A stretch of 36,762 bases of DNA from Cellulomonas uda (GCF_006538705.1 NZ_BJLP01000040.1:1-36762), one strand, 5' to 3'; shown: positions 21,159 to 31,042, numbered from the stretch's first letter. Translations and numbers: made by a program. Notes: generated from the sequence alone by a model not told the origin.

Positions 21159-22088
21159 ATGACCACGTCCCCCCTCGCCGCCGTCACCGACGAGCAGGTC
21201 ATCAACCCCGAGACGACGATGGACGCGGTGACCCTGCGCGTGGGCGACCTCGAGCGCATGTCCGGCTACTACTCCGGCGCGCTCGCGATGGAGCCCCTCG
21301 AGGAGCGCAGCCGCGGCCGCGAGGTGCACCGCGTGCTCGGGCGCGGCACCACCCCGATGCTCCGCCTCGTCCACACCCCCGACCTCCCGCCGGTCGACCC
21401 CCGCCAGTCGGGCCTGTTCCACACCGCGTTCCTGTTCGACGACCGCTCGAGCCTCGCGGCGACCGTGTACCGCGCCGCGCAGGACCCGCTCAGCCGGTTC
21501 GTCGGGTCCAGCGACCACTCCGTGAGCGAGGCGTTCTACTTCACCGACCCCGAGGGCAACGGGATCGAGCTCTACACCGACCGCGACCGCGACCTGTGGC
21601 TGCACCAGCGCGGCCAGATCATGATGACCACCGAGTTCCTCGACCCCAACGCCTTCCTGCGCGAGCACCTCACGCAGGAGGCCGTCGACGCAGGCCCGCG
21701 CCTCGCCGGGCGCGTCGGGCACGTGCACCTGCAGGTCGGCGACATCGCACGCGCCGACGACTTCTACGTCCGCACCCTCGGGTTCGAGGCCACCATGCGC
21801 GAGTACCCCGGCGCGCTGTTCGCGTCCGCGGGCGGCTACCACCACCACATCGCGATGAACGTGTGGAACAGCCAGGGCGCCGGCCCGCGGGCCTCGACGC
21901 TCGGTCTCGGCGACGTGGCGGTCACGGTCCCGACGCGCGTCGACCTCGACGCGCTCGCCGCCCGCCTGCGCACGCGCGGCGTCGCGTTCGCCGACGACGG
22001 CCGTGCGATCACGACGCGCGACCCGTGGGACACGCAGGTCACGGTCTCGCTGCCCGGCTCGACCACGCAGGACGTCCTCGCGCGCTGA
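21159..22088 (+). CDS. VOC family dioxygenase / glyoxalase-like protein
   Basis: A 309-residue protein with two vicinal-oxygen-chelate domains (about 20-145 and 175-300), similar in layout to Bacillus CatE/MhqO-type ring-cleavage dioxygenases. Candidate metal ligands are in GLFHTAFLF, GNGIELYTDR, GHVHLQVGD and HHHIAMNVW. It could open catechol or hydroquinone rings or act as a glyoxalase-like enzyme; the motifs alone do not decide. A MarR-like palindrome in its promoter fits induction by quinones or phenolics, such as lignin-derived compounds met by a plant-biomass degrader. The intergenic region is shared with the divergent GH3 gene. Confidence 0.85.
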   Translation: MTTSPLAAVTDEQVINPETTMDAVTLRVGDLERMSGYYSGALAMEPLEERSRGREVHRVLGRGTTPMLRLVHTPDLPPVDPRQSGLFHTAFLFDDRSSLAATVYRAAQDPLSRFVGSSDHSVSEAFYFTDPEGNGIELYTDRDRDLWLHQRGQIMMTTEFLDPNAFLREHLTQEAVDAGPRLAGRVGHVHLQVGDIARADDFYVRTLGFEATMREYPGALFASAGGYHHHIAMNVWNSQGAGPRASTLGLGDVAVTVPTRVDLDALAARLRTRGVAFADDGRAITTRDPWDTQVTVSLPGSTTQDVLAR

Positions 22089-22102
22089 CGCCGCCCCGGG
22101 CG

Positions 22103-22513
22103 TCAGCCGAGCGCGCTGCGCAGGTCCGCGACGTCCGCCGTCTCGATGTCGACCGCCGCGGCGCCGGCGCGCAGCGCCTCGTCCGCCGTCACGAGCACGT
22201 CGGCCTGGATGTGGGCCACCGCGAGGTACTCCGCGGGCCGGACGTCCGACCACTGCGCGCGGTCCGCGAGCTGCCACGCCACGCGCCGCGTCACGCGGTC
22301 CGAGAGCAGGCGGATGCGCAGCATCGCGATCCCGTCCAGGTCGGCGAACCCCTCGCGCCGCGCGCGCTCACCACGCAGCACCTCCTCGCGCAGCAGCGCG
22401 AGCGCGTCCGAGCGGAGCACGCCCGGCCCTACCCGGGAGTGCTCCGGGGGCACGACCACCCCGGCGCGCACCAGGCCGACGGCGACGGGCGCGTCGATCG
22501 CGAACCGGGTCAC
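22103..22513 (-). CDS. orphan PIN-domain-like protein
   Basis: A 136-residue protein resembling VapC-type PIN ribonucleases. Candidate acidic residues are D7 (RFAIDAPVAV), Glu near 43-44, E95 (RPAEYLAVAHIQA) and D111 (VLVTADEAL). The segment AEYLAVA-HIQADVLVTADEAL is the most PIN-like part. No antitoxin gene is adjacent: the upstream neighbour is a metallophosphoesterase 45 bases away. It may be an isolated toxin relic or a housekeeping nuclease. The GTG at 22513 is chosen because the PIN fold starts there; an ATG at 22546 would add 11 residues. The ribosome-binding site is weak. Confidence 0.6.
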   Translation of the reverse strand: MTRFAIDAPVAVGLVRAGVVVPPEHSRVGPGVLRSDALALLREEVLRGERARREGFADLDGIAMLRIRLLSDRVTRRVAWQLADRAQWSDVRPAEYLAVAHIQADVLVTADEALRAGAAAVDIETADVADLRSALG

Positions 22514-22558
22514 GTCCCGAGCGTGCCACGCGGCCGACGCGGCCACCAGGGTGGGCCG

Positions 22559-23071
22559 TCAGCCCCGGCGCACGGGCACCAGCGTGACGTCGCGCAGCCC
22601 GGTGCCGTCCACCACCGCCGTCATGAGCGTGCACACCGGCTGGCGGCGCCGGTCGGTCGGCGATCCCGGGTTGAGCAGCCGCGTGCCTGCGGACGTCACG
22701 GCGTCCCACGGGATGTGGCTGTGGCCGAACACCAGCAGGTCGGGCCGGTCGTCCGCGAACCGCGCGTCGACCCGCCGCGCGCGCCCGTCCGCCGGCCCGG
22801 TCTCGTGCACCACCGCGATGCGCACGGCCTCGACCACGACCCGCGCGACCTCGGGCAGGCGCGCGCGCAGGTCGGCGCCGTCGTTGTTGCCGGACACGCC
22901 GACGAGCCGCGGCGCGCGTGCCTCGAACGCGTCCAGCGTCGCGACGTCCACCCAGTCCCCCGCGTGCACGACCACGTCAGCCGCGTCGACCGCACGCCAC
23001 ACGTCGTCGGGCACCCGCCGCGCGCGCGCCGGGACGTGAGTGTCGGACACCAGCACGAGACGCGTCACCAT
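22559..23071 (-). CDS. MJ0936/YfcE-type metallophosphoesterase
   Basis: A 170-residue calcineurin-like phosphodiesterase. Dinuclear metal motifs appear in order: SDTH (D10, H12), HAGDW, GNND, HETG and GHSH. Family members hydrolyse phosphodiesters such as bis-p-nitrophenyl phosphate or 2',3'-cyclic nucleotides in vitro; the cellular substrate is not known. ATG at 23071 fits the fold start. It lies downstream of the tRNA-Pro terminator and upstream of the PIN gene on the same strand, so the two may form a short operon. Confidence 0.85.
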   Translation of the reverse strand: MVTRLVLVSDTHVPARARRVPDDVWRAVDAADVVVHAGDWVDVATLDAFEARAPRLVGVSGNNDGADLRARLPEVARVVVEAVRIAVVHETGPADGRARRVDARFADDRPDLLVFGHSHIPWDAVTSAGTRLLNPGSPTDRRRQPVCTLMTAVVDGTGLRDVTLVPVRRG

Positions 23072-23165
23072 CGGCCCATCGTGCGCGACCCGGCCCGAGC
23101 GCGCAGGTCTCGGCGCCACCCCGCGAGCGCGTGCGGGTCGCGCACCGCACGCCCCCGGACATGCG

Positions 23166-23200
23166 TCAGGCCTGGTGAGACGACGTCTCACCAGGCCTGA
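23166..23200. terminator. 16-bp terminator after tRNA-Pro
   Basis: Arms of 16 bases (23166-23181 and 23185-23200, starting TCAGGCCTGG) are perfectly complementary around a three-base loop. They start five bases beyond the 3' end of the leftward tRNA. This is the longest perfect stem in the window. Confidence 0.9.
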
Positions 23201-23205
23201 TCTCG

Positions 23206-23279
<74 letters not shown>

Positions 23280-23304
23280 AACGGCTCCCGAAGAAGCCTG
23301 CGAC

Positions 23305-23310
23305 AGCCTA
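23305..23310 (-). promoter_or_regulatory. candidate -10 hexamer for tRNA-Pro
   Basis: The minus strand reads TAGGCT, overlapping the TAG stop of the upstream membrane-protein gene. It would start transcription about 19 bases before the mature tRNA. No -35 match is visible. Confidence 0.3.
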
Positions 23311-24435
23311 CCGTACGTGCGCGGGTGCCCCGTCTCCCGTCCGACCCGTGTCGGTGTCGCCGTCCCCGTCTGCTCCCCCGTGGTCCCGCTCGCGCAGCAC
23401 GTCGAGCTCGGCGGCGACGAGCCCGAGCAGGACGACGTCGAGCGCGAGGCCGGCGTAGCCCACCCACTCCTCGATGCGCAGGAGTGCCACCTGCGTGATC
23501 AGCAGGCTCACGAGCACGGCGCGACGGAACCAGGTGAACGCGCGCTCGCGGTCGTCGGCCAGGAGCCCGGCGACGCACGCCGCCGTCGTGGCCGCACCAC
23601 CGGCCAGCAGCGCCCCGACGACCCACCCGGCGGTCCCGCCGTCACGCGCGAGCCACAGGCCGCGCGCGACGCCGAGGAGCGCCGTCCCGGCGATGGTCAC
23701 GACGGCCACGCGCGGCACCCACGCCGCGCGCACGAGGCGTCGCGACAGCCGGACCACGCCGTGCGACACGGCGGCGACCGGGTCGGGCAGCTCGCTGCCG
23801 TCCGGGCGGACGGTCGCGACGAGCGCGGCGGCCTCGTCGTGGCCCGGAACGCCGTGCGCGGCCTCCAGGAGGTCCTGCGCGTGCTCGCGCACGCGTGATG
23901 AGAACCCGCCCGCGACGCCCGCGACGGCCTGGTCGACGGCTGCCGCGAGCCGCTCCGACGGGACGGCGCGGCGACGGCCGGTGAGCACCTCGCCGACGAG
24001 GGCGAGCGCCACGACCGAGACGTACACGAGCATCGCGGTCGGCCCGTAGAAGTAGTCGTAGTCCTCCGTGACGAACTTCCCGATCTCGTCCACGAACAGC
24101 CCGAACCCGATCCCGCCGACCAGCACGACGAGGGGCCGCACCACCGGGCCGATGAACGACAGCGCCAGCAGGACCGCGAGACCGAGCAGCAGCCCGCCCC
24201 ACAGCACGTGGGACACGTGCAGCCCGGGACCCCCGACCTGCGGGAAGCCCGTGGCGGCGAGGGCGCCGCGCGTGACCAGGACGGTGAGCACCGTCACGAC
24301 GAGGAACGCGGTGACGTGCCGGGACGCGTGCGGGTCGCGAGGCAGCCCCCACCGCAGGAGCAGGCCGCGCGGCCCGCGGGCCTGCCAGGGCGCGCCCTGC
24401 GACGTCGCCCCGGTCGCTCCACCGCCCGAGGTCAC
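23308..24435 (-). CDS. polytopic membrane protein of unknown function
   Basis: A 375-residue integral membrane protein I do not recognise. Four hydrophobic helices (about 41-65, 73-96, 98-120, 129-150) are followed by a soluble central section of about 80 residues ([30 protein letters not shown]), then three or four more helices (about 240-335). [20 protein letters not shown] in the third loop is the most distinctive segment. The tail is Asp/Gly-rich. The GTG start overlaps the der stop as GTGA, so translation is probably coupled to that ribosome-assembly GTPase. Confidence 0.75.
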   Translation of the reverse strand: MTSGGGATGATSQGAPWQARGPRGLLLRWGLPRDPHASRHVTAFLVVTVLTVLVTRGALAATGFPQVGGPGLHVSHVLWGGLLLGLAVLLALSFIGPVVRPLVVLVGGIGFGLFVDEIGKFVTEDYDYFYGPTAMLVYVSVVALALVGEVLTGRRRAVPSERLAAAVDQAVAGVAGGFSSRVREHAQDLLEAAHGVPGHDEAAALVATVRPDGSELPDPVAAVSHGVVRLSRRLVRAAWVPRVAVVTIAGTALLGVARGLWLARDGGTAGWVVGALLAGGAATTAACVAGLLADDRERAFTWFRRAVLVSLLITQVALLRIEEWVGYAGLALDVVLLGLVAAELDVLRERDHGGADGDGDTDTGRTGDGAPAHVR

Positions 24436-25907
24436 CGCTTGCGCTTCTCCCGCACGCGGACGGAGATCGTGATGGGCGTGCCCTCGAACCCGAACGTCTC
24501 GCGCAGGCGGCGCTCGATGTACCGGCGGTAGCCGGGGTCGAGGAACCCGGTGGTGAAGACGACGAACCGCGGCGGGCGCGTGGACGCCTGCGTCGCGAAC
24601 AGGATGCGAGGCTGCTTGCCGCCGCGCAGCGGGTGCGGGTGCGCCGCGACGAGCTCACCGAGGAACGCGTTGAGCCTGCCCGTGGGGATGCGCATGTCCC
24701 ACGAGTCGAGGGCCGTCTCGAGGGCGGGCACCAGGCGCTCGGCGTGCCAACCGGTCTTCGCCGAGATGTTGACCCGCGGCGCCCACGTGACCTGCACGAG
24801 CTCCTTCTCGATCTCGCGCTCGAGGTAGGGCCGGCGGTCCTCGTCCATGAGGTCCCACTTGTTGTACGCGATCACCAGTGCGCGGCCCGCGTCGATGACC
24901 TGCTGCACGACGCGCGTGTCCTGCTCGGTCATCGGCTGCGACGCGTCGAGCAGGACGACCGCGACCTCGGCCTTCTCGATCGCGGCCTGCGTGCGCAGGC
25001 TCGCGTAGAAGTCCGCGCCCGTCGTCTGGTGCACGCGGCGGCGGATGCCCGCGGTGTCGACGAACACCCACGGCACGCCCTTGAGCTCGATCAGCTCGTC
25101 GACCGGGTCGCGCGTGGTGCCGGCGACGTCGTCCACGACGACGCGCTCGGCGCCGGCCACCTTGTTGAGCAGCGACGACTTGCCCACGTTCGGACGCCCG
25201 ACGAGCGCGACGCGGCGCGGGCCGGCGGGGCGGAGCACACCGTGCGCGGACGTCTCCGGGAGCGCGTCGAGGATCGCGTCGAGCAGGTCGCCCGTACCGC
25301 GGCCGTGCAGCGCGGAGACGGGGTGCGGCTCACCGAGCCCGAGGCTCCACAGGACGGCGGCGTCGGCCTCCGCGGCCGGCCCGTCGACCTTGTTGGCGCA
25401 CAGGACCACGGGCTTGCCCGAGCGGTGCAGGAGCCGCACGACCTGCTCGTCGGTGTCCGTGGAACCCACCGTGGCGTCGACGACGAACACCACCGCGTCC
25501 GCCAGCGCGATCGCCACCTCCGCCTGCTCGGCGACGCGCTTGTCGATCCCGGCGACGTCGACCTCCCAGCCGCCCGTGTCGACGAGCGTGAACCGCCGCC
25601 CCGACCACTCCGCCGGGTAGCTCACCCGGTCGCGCGTGACACCGGGCTTGTCCTCGACGACGGCCTCGCGGCGGCCGAGGATGCGGTTGACGAGCGTCGA
25701 CTTGCCCACGTTCGGGCGCCCGACGATCGCGAGGACCGGCAGGGGCGCCTCGGCACCGGTGCCGTCCTCGTCGTCCCCGTCGTGCTGCAGGAGTGCGAGG
25801 TCGTCGTCCTCGAGCTCGTACTCCGCCAGACCCGCCCGCAGCGCGCGCTCACGCTCGGCGTCCCCGGCCTCGTCGGGCAGGACGAACTCGACCTCAGGCT
25901 CACTCAT
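24432..25907 (-). CDS. der: ribosome-assembly GTPase Der (EngA)
   Basis: Essential double GTPase (491 residues) needed for 50S ribosomal subunit maturation. Two G domains each begin with GRPNVGKS (first at about 63-70; second after [18 protein letters not shown]), with switch motifs DTGGWEVD and DTAGIRRR and NKVD/NKWD motifs. A C-terminal KH-like domain ends [13 protein letters not shown]. About 55 acidic residues precede the first G domain, typical of actinobacterial Der. ATG at 25907 is chosen; an ATG three codons upstream (25916), closer to AGGGA, is equally possible. Confidence 0.96.
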   Translation of the reverse strand: MSEPEVEFVLPDEAGDAERERALRAGLAEYELEDDDLALLQHDGDDEDGTGAEAPLPVLAIVGRPNVGKSTLVNRILGRREAVVEDKPGVTRDRVSYPAEWSGRRFTLVDTGGWEVDVAGIDKRVAEQAEVAIALADAVVFVVDATVGSTDTDEQVVRLLHRSGKPVVLCANKVDGPAAEADAAVLWSLGLGEPHPVSALHGRGTGDLLDAILDALPETSAHGVLRPAGPRRVALVGRPNVGKSSLLNKVAGAERVVVDDVAGTTRDPVDELIELKGVPWVFVDTAGIRRRVHQTTGADFYASLRTQAAIEKAEVAVVLLDASQPMTEQDTRVVQQVIDAGRALVIAYNKWDLMDEDRRPYLEREIEKELVQVTWAPRVNISAKTGWHAERLVPALETALDSWDMRIPTGRLNAFLGELVAAHPHPLRGGKQPRILFATQASTRPPRFVVFTTGFLDPGYRRYIERRLRETFGFEGTPITISVRVREKRKR

Positions 25908-25998
25908 GGTGCCCATTGTCCCTGACGAACGCCCTGGACCCGACCCCGGACCGCCGTCGGGCAGGGAGTCGTCGCGCACACGCCGGGCCGCGAGCCCC

Positions 25999-26685
25999 TC
26001 AGGGGGCCTCGGCGGACAGCGGCGCGTCGGCCGGCAGCGTGAGGCCGGTCGCCTCCACGGTCGCGGCCACGTGCAGCGCGAGCGCGTCCCGGATCCGCTC
26101 GTTCGCCTCGGTCATCGCCTGCCGGCCCGACACGCCGGGCGCCCGCTCGACCACGACCGGCTCCCCGAACGCGACGACGAGGCGTCGGCGCACCCGCGGC
26201 AGGTGGTTGACGCCTTGCCCGGTACGCCTCGTGCCCAGCACGGCGACCGGCACGACGGGTGCGTTGCCGTTCAGGGCGAGCCACGTGATGCCCGCGCGCG
26301 CGTCCGCCGCGTCACCCTTGCCGCGGCTGCCCTCGGGGAAGATCCCGACGACTCCCCCGCGCTTGAGCACCTCGAGGCCCGCGCCGAGCGCGGTGCGGGC
26401 GTTGTCCCGGTCGACCGGGATCTGGTCCAGCGCGCGCAGGAGCGCACCCAGCGCGCCGGAGAACATCTCCTGCTTGATGAGCATGTGCACGGGCCGTGGC
26501 GACGCGCCGACGAGCACGGGCCCGTCGATCACGCCCGTGTGGTTCGCGGCGAGCAGCACCGGACCCGTCGTCGGCACGCGGTGCGCGCCGAGCACCCGGG
26601 TCGCCCACACGCCGTGCGCGACGACCCGCCCCAGGGCGTGACCGGCCCGCGCACCCGCCGTCGGTCGCCGGCGCTGCTCGCTCAT
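25999..26685 (-). CDS. plsC: 1-acyl-glycerol-3-phosphate acyltransferase
   Basis: Membrane-associated acyltransferase of the PlsC family (228 residues) that adds the second acyl chain in phosphatidic acid synthesis. The catalytic HX4D motif is NHTGVID (H49, D54), and the glycerol-phosphate-binding motif is FPEGSRG (E118). VVPVAVLGT and FGEPVVV are further family blocks. The ATG at 26685 overlaps the cmk stop as ATGA. The stop is followed by a 91-base gap to der, the only sizeable gap between rluB and the tRNA. Acyl specificity is unknown. Confidence 0.9.
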   Translation of the reverse strand: MSEQRRRPTAGARAGHALGRVVAHGVWATRVLGAHRVPTTGPVLLAANHTGVIDGPVLVGASPRPVHMLIKQEMFSGALGALLRALDQIPVDRDNARTALGAGLEVLKRGGVVGIFPEGSRGKGDAADARAGITWLALNGNAPVVPVAVLGTRRTGQGVNHLPRVRRRLVVAFGEPVVVERAPGVSGRQAMTEANERIRDALALHVAATVEATGLTLPADAPLSAEAP

Positions 26686-27389
26686 GCGCGCTGCCCGCCG
26701 ACCTGCTCGACGACCGCGAGCACGGCGGCCACGGTCTGCTCGAAGTCCAGGTCGGACGAGTCGACCGTCACGACCCCGTCCGCCGCGACGTGGAACTGCA
26801 CGACCGTCGAGTCGTCCGCGTCGCGTCGCAGCACCTGGTCGCGCGTCGCGTCGACCGATGCCGCGTCGTCGGAGCCGTGCACGTCACGTGCTCTCCGCGC
26901 GAGCCGGGCCTCCTCGGACGCCGTCAGCAGCACACGCACGTCGGCGTCGGGCGCGACCACCGTGGTGATGTCGCGGCCCTCCGCGACGATGCCGCGGCCG
27001 TGCGAGAACGACGACGCGTCGGCCTGCTCCGTGATCGCGGCACGCTGCCGACGGCGGAGCTCGTCGCGCACGTCGAGGTTCGTCGCGACCGCGCTCACCG
27101 CGGCCGAGATGCGGGTCTCGCGGATCGCGTCGTCCACGGGCGTCCCGTCGACGACGACGTGCGGCGCGTCCGGGTTCACGCCCTGGTCGAGCGGCAGGTC
27201 ACGCACGGCCTGCGCCACGGCGGCCCGGTCGTCGAGCGCGACGCCCGTGTGCAGGCACCACCACGTCGCGGCGCGGTACATCGCACCGGTGTCGAGGTAC
27301 GCGAGCCCCAGACGCCGGGCGACCTCTCGCGACACGCTCGACTTCCCGGACCCCGAGGGTCCGTCCACGGCGACGACGAGCGCGCTCAC
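26682..27389 (-). CDS. cmk: cytidylate kinase
   Basis: Phosphorylates CMP and dCMP with ATP for pyrimidine nucleotide supply (235 residues). The P-loop is DGPSGSGKSSVSREVARRLG. YLDTGAMYRAATWWCL, VAEGRDITTVVAPDADVRVLLTASEEARLARRA and the central VDDAIRETRISAAVSAVA insert are Cmk signatures. The GTG at 27389 overlaps the tyrA stop as GTGA. Confidence 0.96.
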   Translation of the reverse strand: MSALVVAVDGPSGSGKSSVSREVARRLGLAYLDTGAMYRAATWWCLHTGVALDDRAAVAQAVRDLPLDQGVNPDAPHVVVDGTPVDDAIRETRISAAVSAVATNLDVRDELRRRQRAAITEQADASSFSHGRGIVAEGRDITTVVAPDADVRVLLTASEEARLARRARDVHGSDDAASVDATRDQVLRRDADDSTVVQFHVAADGVVTVDSSDLDFEQTVAAVLAVVEQVGGQRA

Positions 27390-28495
27390 ACCACCAGCCT
27401 CCATCCACGTTCCGCCAGCTCCCACTCGAGCTTGGTCGCACTGCCCGGCAGCACCGAGATGACCGCCATGCCGACCTGCCGGCCGGCCGCGTGCTCGAGG
27501 CGCAGGTCCTCGAGGTTGACCCCGGTCTCGCCGACCTCCGAGAGCAGCCGCGCGAGCTCGCCGGGCGAGTCGGGCACGAGCACCGTGACCTCCTCGTAGG
27601 CGCGCTGCGCGCCACCGTGCTTGCCGGGGATCCGGGCGACTCCCTCGTTGCCCGCCGCGATCGCGCGCGCAAGCGTCACGAGCACACCCGTGCCCACCGT
27701 CTCGGGGCCCGTGGCCGAGTCCGCCTGCGCGAGCGCGGTGATGACCGCGTCCAGGTCCGTGCGCAGCGACTCGAGGATCGGGCGGACCGCCGCGGAGTTC
27801 GCGGCCAGGATCGACGTCCACAGCTCCGGGTCGGACGCCGCGATGCGCGTGACGTCCCGCAGGCCCTGCCCGGCGAGCCCGAGCGCTCCGTCGTCGACGT
27901 CCACGAGCCGCGCCGCGACCAGCGACGCGACGACCTGCGGCACGTGCGAGACCGCGGCGACCGCCGCGTCGTGCGCGTCGGCGGCCATCGTGACCGGCAC
28001 CGCGCCCAGGTCCACCGCCAGCGCACGCACGGCGAGCACCGCGTCGGGCGACGACTCGGCGGACTCCGCGATCACCCAGGGCCGCCCGAGGAACAGGTCC
28101 GGCACCGCCGCCGACGGGCCCGAGCGTTCCCGGCCCGCCATCGGGTGCGAGCCGACGTACCGGTCGAGCGGCACACCGTGCTCGCGCAGCTCCGCGAGCA
28201 CGTGCCCCTTGACCGACGCGACGTCGGTCACGACCGCGTGAGGGTACGCCTCGAGCTGGCGGCGCACCACGCCCGCCGTGACGTCAGGGGGCGCCGCGAC
28301 GACGACGAGCGCCGGCTCGTCGTCGTCCGGGCGCGCGGGGCGACCGGCACCCACGTCGCGTGCCAGCGCGACCGCGGTGCGCGACGGGTCCTCGAGGCGC
28401 ACGTCCACGCCCTCCGCGCGCAGTCGCAGCCCCACGGACGCGCCGATCAGCCCGGCGCCGACGACGAGGACGGGGCCGCGGGTCGCGGCCGTCAC
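27386..28495 (-). CDS. tyrA: prephenate dehydrogenase with ACT domain
   Basis: Converts prephenate to 4-hydroxyphenylpyruvate in tyrosine biosynthesis (369 residues). The dinucleotide-binding motif is VVGAGLIGASVGLRLR (G13, G15, G18). The catalytic His lies in VGSHPMAGRERSGP. The helical dimerisation domain covers about 170-280. The C-terminal segment from about 295, VTVLVPDSPGELARLLSEVGETGVNLEDL, is an ACT regulatory domain, so feedback inhibition by tyrosine is likely. The GTG at 28495 overlaps the rluB stop as GTGA. Confidence 0.94.
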   Translation of the reverse strand: MTAATRGPVLVVGAGLIGASVGLRLRAEGVDVRLEDPSRTAVALARDVGAGRPARPDDDEPALVVVAAPPDVTAGVVRRQLEAYPHAVVTDVASVKGHVLAELREHGVPLDRYVGSHPMAGRERSGPSAAVPDLFLGRPWVIAESAESSPDAVLAVRALAVDLGAVPVTMAADAHDAAVAAVSHVPQVVASLVAARLVDVDDGALGLAGQGLRDVTRIAASDPELWTSILAANSAAVRPILESLRTDLDAVITALAQADSATGPETVGTGVLVTLARAIAAGNEGVARIPGKHGGAQRAYEEVTVLVPDSPGELARLLSEVGETGVNLEDLRLEHAAGRQVGMAVISVLPGSATKLEWELAERGWRLVV

Positions 28496-29424
28496 ATCCC
28501 CGCCTGGGACATCAGCGATCCCAGCTCGACCTGCGACAGCACACGCGTGCGGCCCTGCTTGAGGTCGCCCAGGCGGATCGGGCCGATGCGCGTGCGGACG
28601 AGCTTGGTGACGGGGTGCCCGACCTCCTCCAGCATGCGACGCACGATCCGGTTGCGGCCCTCGTGGATCACGATCTCCACGAGCGACAGGTGCGGCAGCG
28701 CCTGGACGATCGTGACCTTGTCGGCCTTCGCGGGGCCGTCGTCGAGCTCCACGCCGCGCTGCAGGCGCGTGGCGGTGCCGGGCGTCACGCGGCCCTGGAC
28801 CTCGGCGAGGTACGTCTTGGCCACGCCGTGCGACGGGTGCGACAGGTGGTTCGCGAGCTCGCCGTCGCTCGTGAGCAGCAGCAGGCCCTCGGTGTCGGCG
28901 TCGAGCCGACCGACGTGGAACAGCCGCTCGGAGCGGTCCCGCACGAACTGCGCGACCGAGGGGCGACCCTGCTCGTCGTGCATCGTCGACACGACACCCT
29001 TGGGCTTGTTGAGCGCGATCGTGACGTGCGACGTGTCGAGCTGAACGCGCAGCCCGTCGACGAGGACGACGGCGCTCTTCGGGTCGACGCGCACCCCGAG
29101 CTCCATGACCACCTGCCCGTCGACCTCGACCCGGCCCGACGTGATGAGCGTCTCGCACGCGCGTCGCGAGCCGAGACCGGCGGCGGCGAGCAGCTTCTGC
29201 AGGCGCACGCCCTCCGGGTCGTGCACGTCGATGGTCACCGGAGCGGGGGCGGCGCGGCGCGCGGTCTGCGGGCGGTTCGGGCGGGAGGCCGCGGACTTCC
29301 CGCGCGACGCACCGCCCGCGGCCTGCCCGCGATGCGGCTTCTTGCCACCGCTCGGGGCACCGCCACGCGAGGCGCCCGGTCGTCCGGGTCGTCCGCCGTC
29401 CGAGCGGCGAGGCTGGGGGGTCAT
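28492..29424 (-). CDS. rluB: 23S rRNA pseudouridine synthase, RluB type
   Basis: RsuA/RluB-family pseudouridine synthase (310 residues) acting on ribosomal RNA. A basic, Gly/Arg/Pro-rich tail (1-68) precedes an S4 RNA-binding domain (RLQKLLAAAGLGSRRACETLITSGRVEVDG, about 74-103). The catalytic Asp lies in VGRLDADTEGLLLLT (about D175). The position next to scpAB is conserved in many Gram-positive bacteria, which supports RluB over RsuA. ATG at 29424 overlaps the scpB stop as ATGA. Confidence 0.93.
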   Translation of the reverse strand: MTPQPRRSDGGRPGRPGASRGGAPSGGKKPHRGQAAGGASRGKSAASRPNRPQTARRAAPAPVTIDVHDPEGVRLQKLLAAAGLGSRRACETLITSGRVEVDGQVVMELGVRVDPKSAVVLVDGLRVQLDTSHVTIALNKPKGVVSTMHDEQGRPSVAQFVRDRSERLFHVGRLDADTEGLLLLTSDGELANHLSHPSHGVAKTYLAEVQGRVTPGTATRLQRGVELDDGPAKADKVTIVQALPHLSLVEIVIHEGRNRIVRRMLEEVGHPVTKLVRTRIGPIRLGDLKQGRTRVLSQVELGSLMSQAGM

Positions 29425-30074
29425 GCAGGTCCTCCGATCGTGGCGCCGGTGTCGTCGACGCCCTCGAGGGCGTCGATCTCCGGCAGGTAAGGCGCGAGCG
29501 GGGGCAGCTCGTCCAGGCTGGACAGGCCCATCCGCTCCAAGAAGTATCCCGTGGTCCCGTACAGGAGCGCACCGCTCGTCGGCTCCGTGCCCACCTCGAC
29601 GACTAGCCCGCGTGCCGTGAGCGTGCGCATCACGCCGTCCACGTTCACCCCGCGCACGGCCGAGACCTGCCCGCGGGTCACCGGTTGACGGTACGCCACG
29701 ACCGCGAGCGTCTCGAGCGCCGCCTGCGTGAGACGCGCGGACTGGCCGTCCAGGACGAACCGGCCGACGACGTCCGCGTACGCGGGGGCGGAGTAGATGC
29801 GCCAGCCCTCCCCCGCGTGCCGCAGCTCGAACCCTCGCGGGCGCCCGCCGCGCTCGCCGCGGTACTCGGCGGCGAGCTCCGCCGCCAGCTCCTCGACGCG
29901 CGCGGTGGGCAGGGCGAGCACGCTCGCGAGCCGGACCGTCGCGATCGGCTCGTCGGCCACCATGAGGACGGCCTCGAGCGCAGCGGTCGCGCCGCCCGGC
30001 AGCTCGTCGACGTCCACCTGCGCCGCATCGGGCGTCGCAGCCCGGGCACCCGCCTCGTCGTCGTGCACGCTCAT
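29421..30074 (-). CDS. scpB: segregation and condensation protein B
   Basis: Kleisin-interacting winged-helix protein (217 residues) of the SMC-ScpAB condensin complex that organises the chromosome for segregation. Two winged-helix regions are recognisable: EAVLMVADEPIATVRLASVL and ALETLAVVAYRQPVTRGQVSAVRGVNVDGVMRTLTARGLV. LLYGTTGYFLERMGLSSLDELPPL is the conserved C-terminal block. ATG at 30074 overlaps the scpA stop as ATGA. Confidence 0.95.
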   Translation of the reverse strand: MSVHDDEAGARAATPDAAQVDVDELPGGATAALEAVLMVADEPIATVRLASVLALPTARVEELAAELAAEYRGERGGRPRGFELRHAGEGWRIYSAPAYADVVGRFVLDGQSARLTQAALETLAVVAYRQPVTRGQVSAVRGVNVDGVMRTLTARGLVVEVGTEPTSGALLYGTTGYFLERMGLSSLDELPPLAPYLPEIDALEGVDDTGATIGGPA

Positions 30075-31042
30075 GCGTCCTCCCGGTCGTGCGTGTCGTC
30101 CGTGTCGTGCGTATCGGGTCCGTCGGGCGGGCCGTCGCCCGCGGTCGGTGCCGGACCGTCCTCCTGGTCGAAGTCGTCGGACACCGTGACGTCGCCCTCG
30201 GCCGCCCCGGTCCACCGGACGGTCAGCTCGCCGAGCGGGCTCACCTGGTCGAAGCCCACGGCACCCTCACGGAACAGCTCCAGCAGCGCGAGGAACCGGG
30301 TGACCACGACGATCGTCGACCCCGCGTCCGCCACGAGCGCACGGAACGAGGCCGAACCGTGGTGCCGCAGGCGGTCGACGAGCACCGCGGCCTGCTCGCG
30401 CACCGAGACGGGCGGCGCGTGCAGGTGGCTGATGTCCACGCCGGGCGGCGGCGGCTGCGGTGTCAGGGCCTTCGCGGCGAGGGCCGCGAGCTGGTCCGGA
30501 CCGACCTGCCACACGAGCTCCGGCAGCAGCGCGGCGAGGTGCGGCTCGAGCGCGACCGTACGCGGGAACCGCCGGCCCTCGGTGGCCCACCGGTGCGCCA
30601 GGTCCGCGGCGACCTGCTTGTACGCGCGGTACTGCAGCAGTCGTGCGAACAGCAGGTCACGCGCCTCGAGCAGCTCGAGGTCCTCCGCGTCCTCGACGTC
30701 GGCCGACGGCAGCAGCCGCGCGGCCTTGAGGTCGAGGAGCGTCGCCGCGACCACCAGGAACTCCGAGGCGCGGTTGAGGTCCCACGCCGCCTCCGCCGCC
30801 CGGATGTACGCGATGAACTCGTCCGTCACGCGCGCGAGCGCGACCTCCGTGATGTCGAGCTTGTGCTTCGCGATCAGCCCCAGCAGCAGGTCGAACGGAC
30901 CGCTGAAGTTGTCGAGGTGCACCTCGAAGCCGGCGGTGCCGGCGGGAGAGCCCTCCGCCGCGGTGCCGGGGCCCGGCAACCGCTCCTCGGTCGTGCGGGT
31001 GTCAGCGTCGCCGCCGGGCGCGGCCTCAGGCGGCGTCGCCAC
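30071..31042 (-). CDS. scpA: segregation and condensation protein A
   Basis: Bacterial kleisin (323 residues) that bridges the SMC heads in condensin. The N-terminal block FEVHLDNFSGPFDLLLGLIAKHKLDITEVALARVTDEFIAYI and the segment ASEFLVVAATLLDLKAARLLP are diagnostic. The C-terminal winged helix includes VVVTRFLALLELFREGAVGFDQVSPLGELTVRWTG. Both ends are low-complexity: Pro/Gly/Ala at the N-terminus, and Asp/His repeats (HDTDDTHD) at the C-terminus. The GTG at 31042 lies inside the 3' end of parA, a 17-base overlap. Confidence 0.94.
   Translation of the reverse strand: MATPPEAAPGGDADTRTTEERLPGPGTAAEGSPAGTAGFEVHLDNFSGPFDLLLGLIAKHKLDITEVALARVTDEFIAYIRAAEAAWDLNRASEFLVVAATLLDLKAARLLPSADVEDAEDLELLEARDLLFARLLQYRAYKQVAADLAHRWATEGRRFPRTVALEPHLAALLPELVWQVGPDQLAALAAKALTPQPPPPGVDISHLHAPPVSVREQAAVLVDRLRHHGSASFRALVADAGSTIVVVTRFLALLELFREGAVGFDQVSPLGELTVRWTGAAEGDVTVSDDFDQEDGPAPTAGDGPPDGPDTHDTDDTHDREDA

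Noticed and set aside
22103..23071. A toxin-antitoxin pair formed by the PIN protein and its neighbour
   Set aside because: The neighbour is a clear metallophosphoesterase with all five metal motifs, not an antitoxin; no small DNA-binding gene is present.
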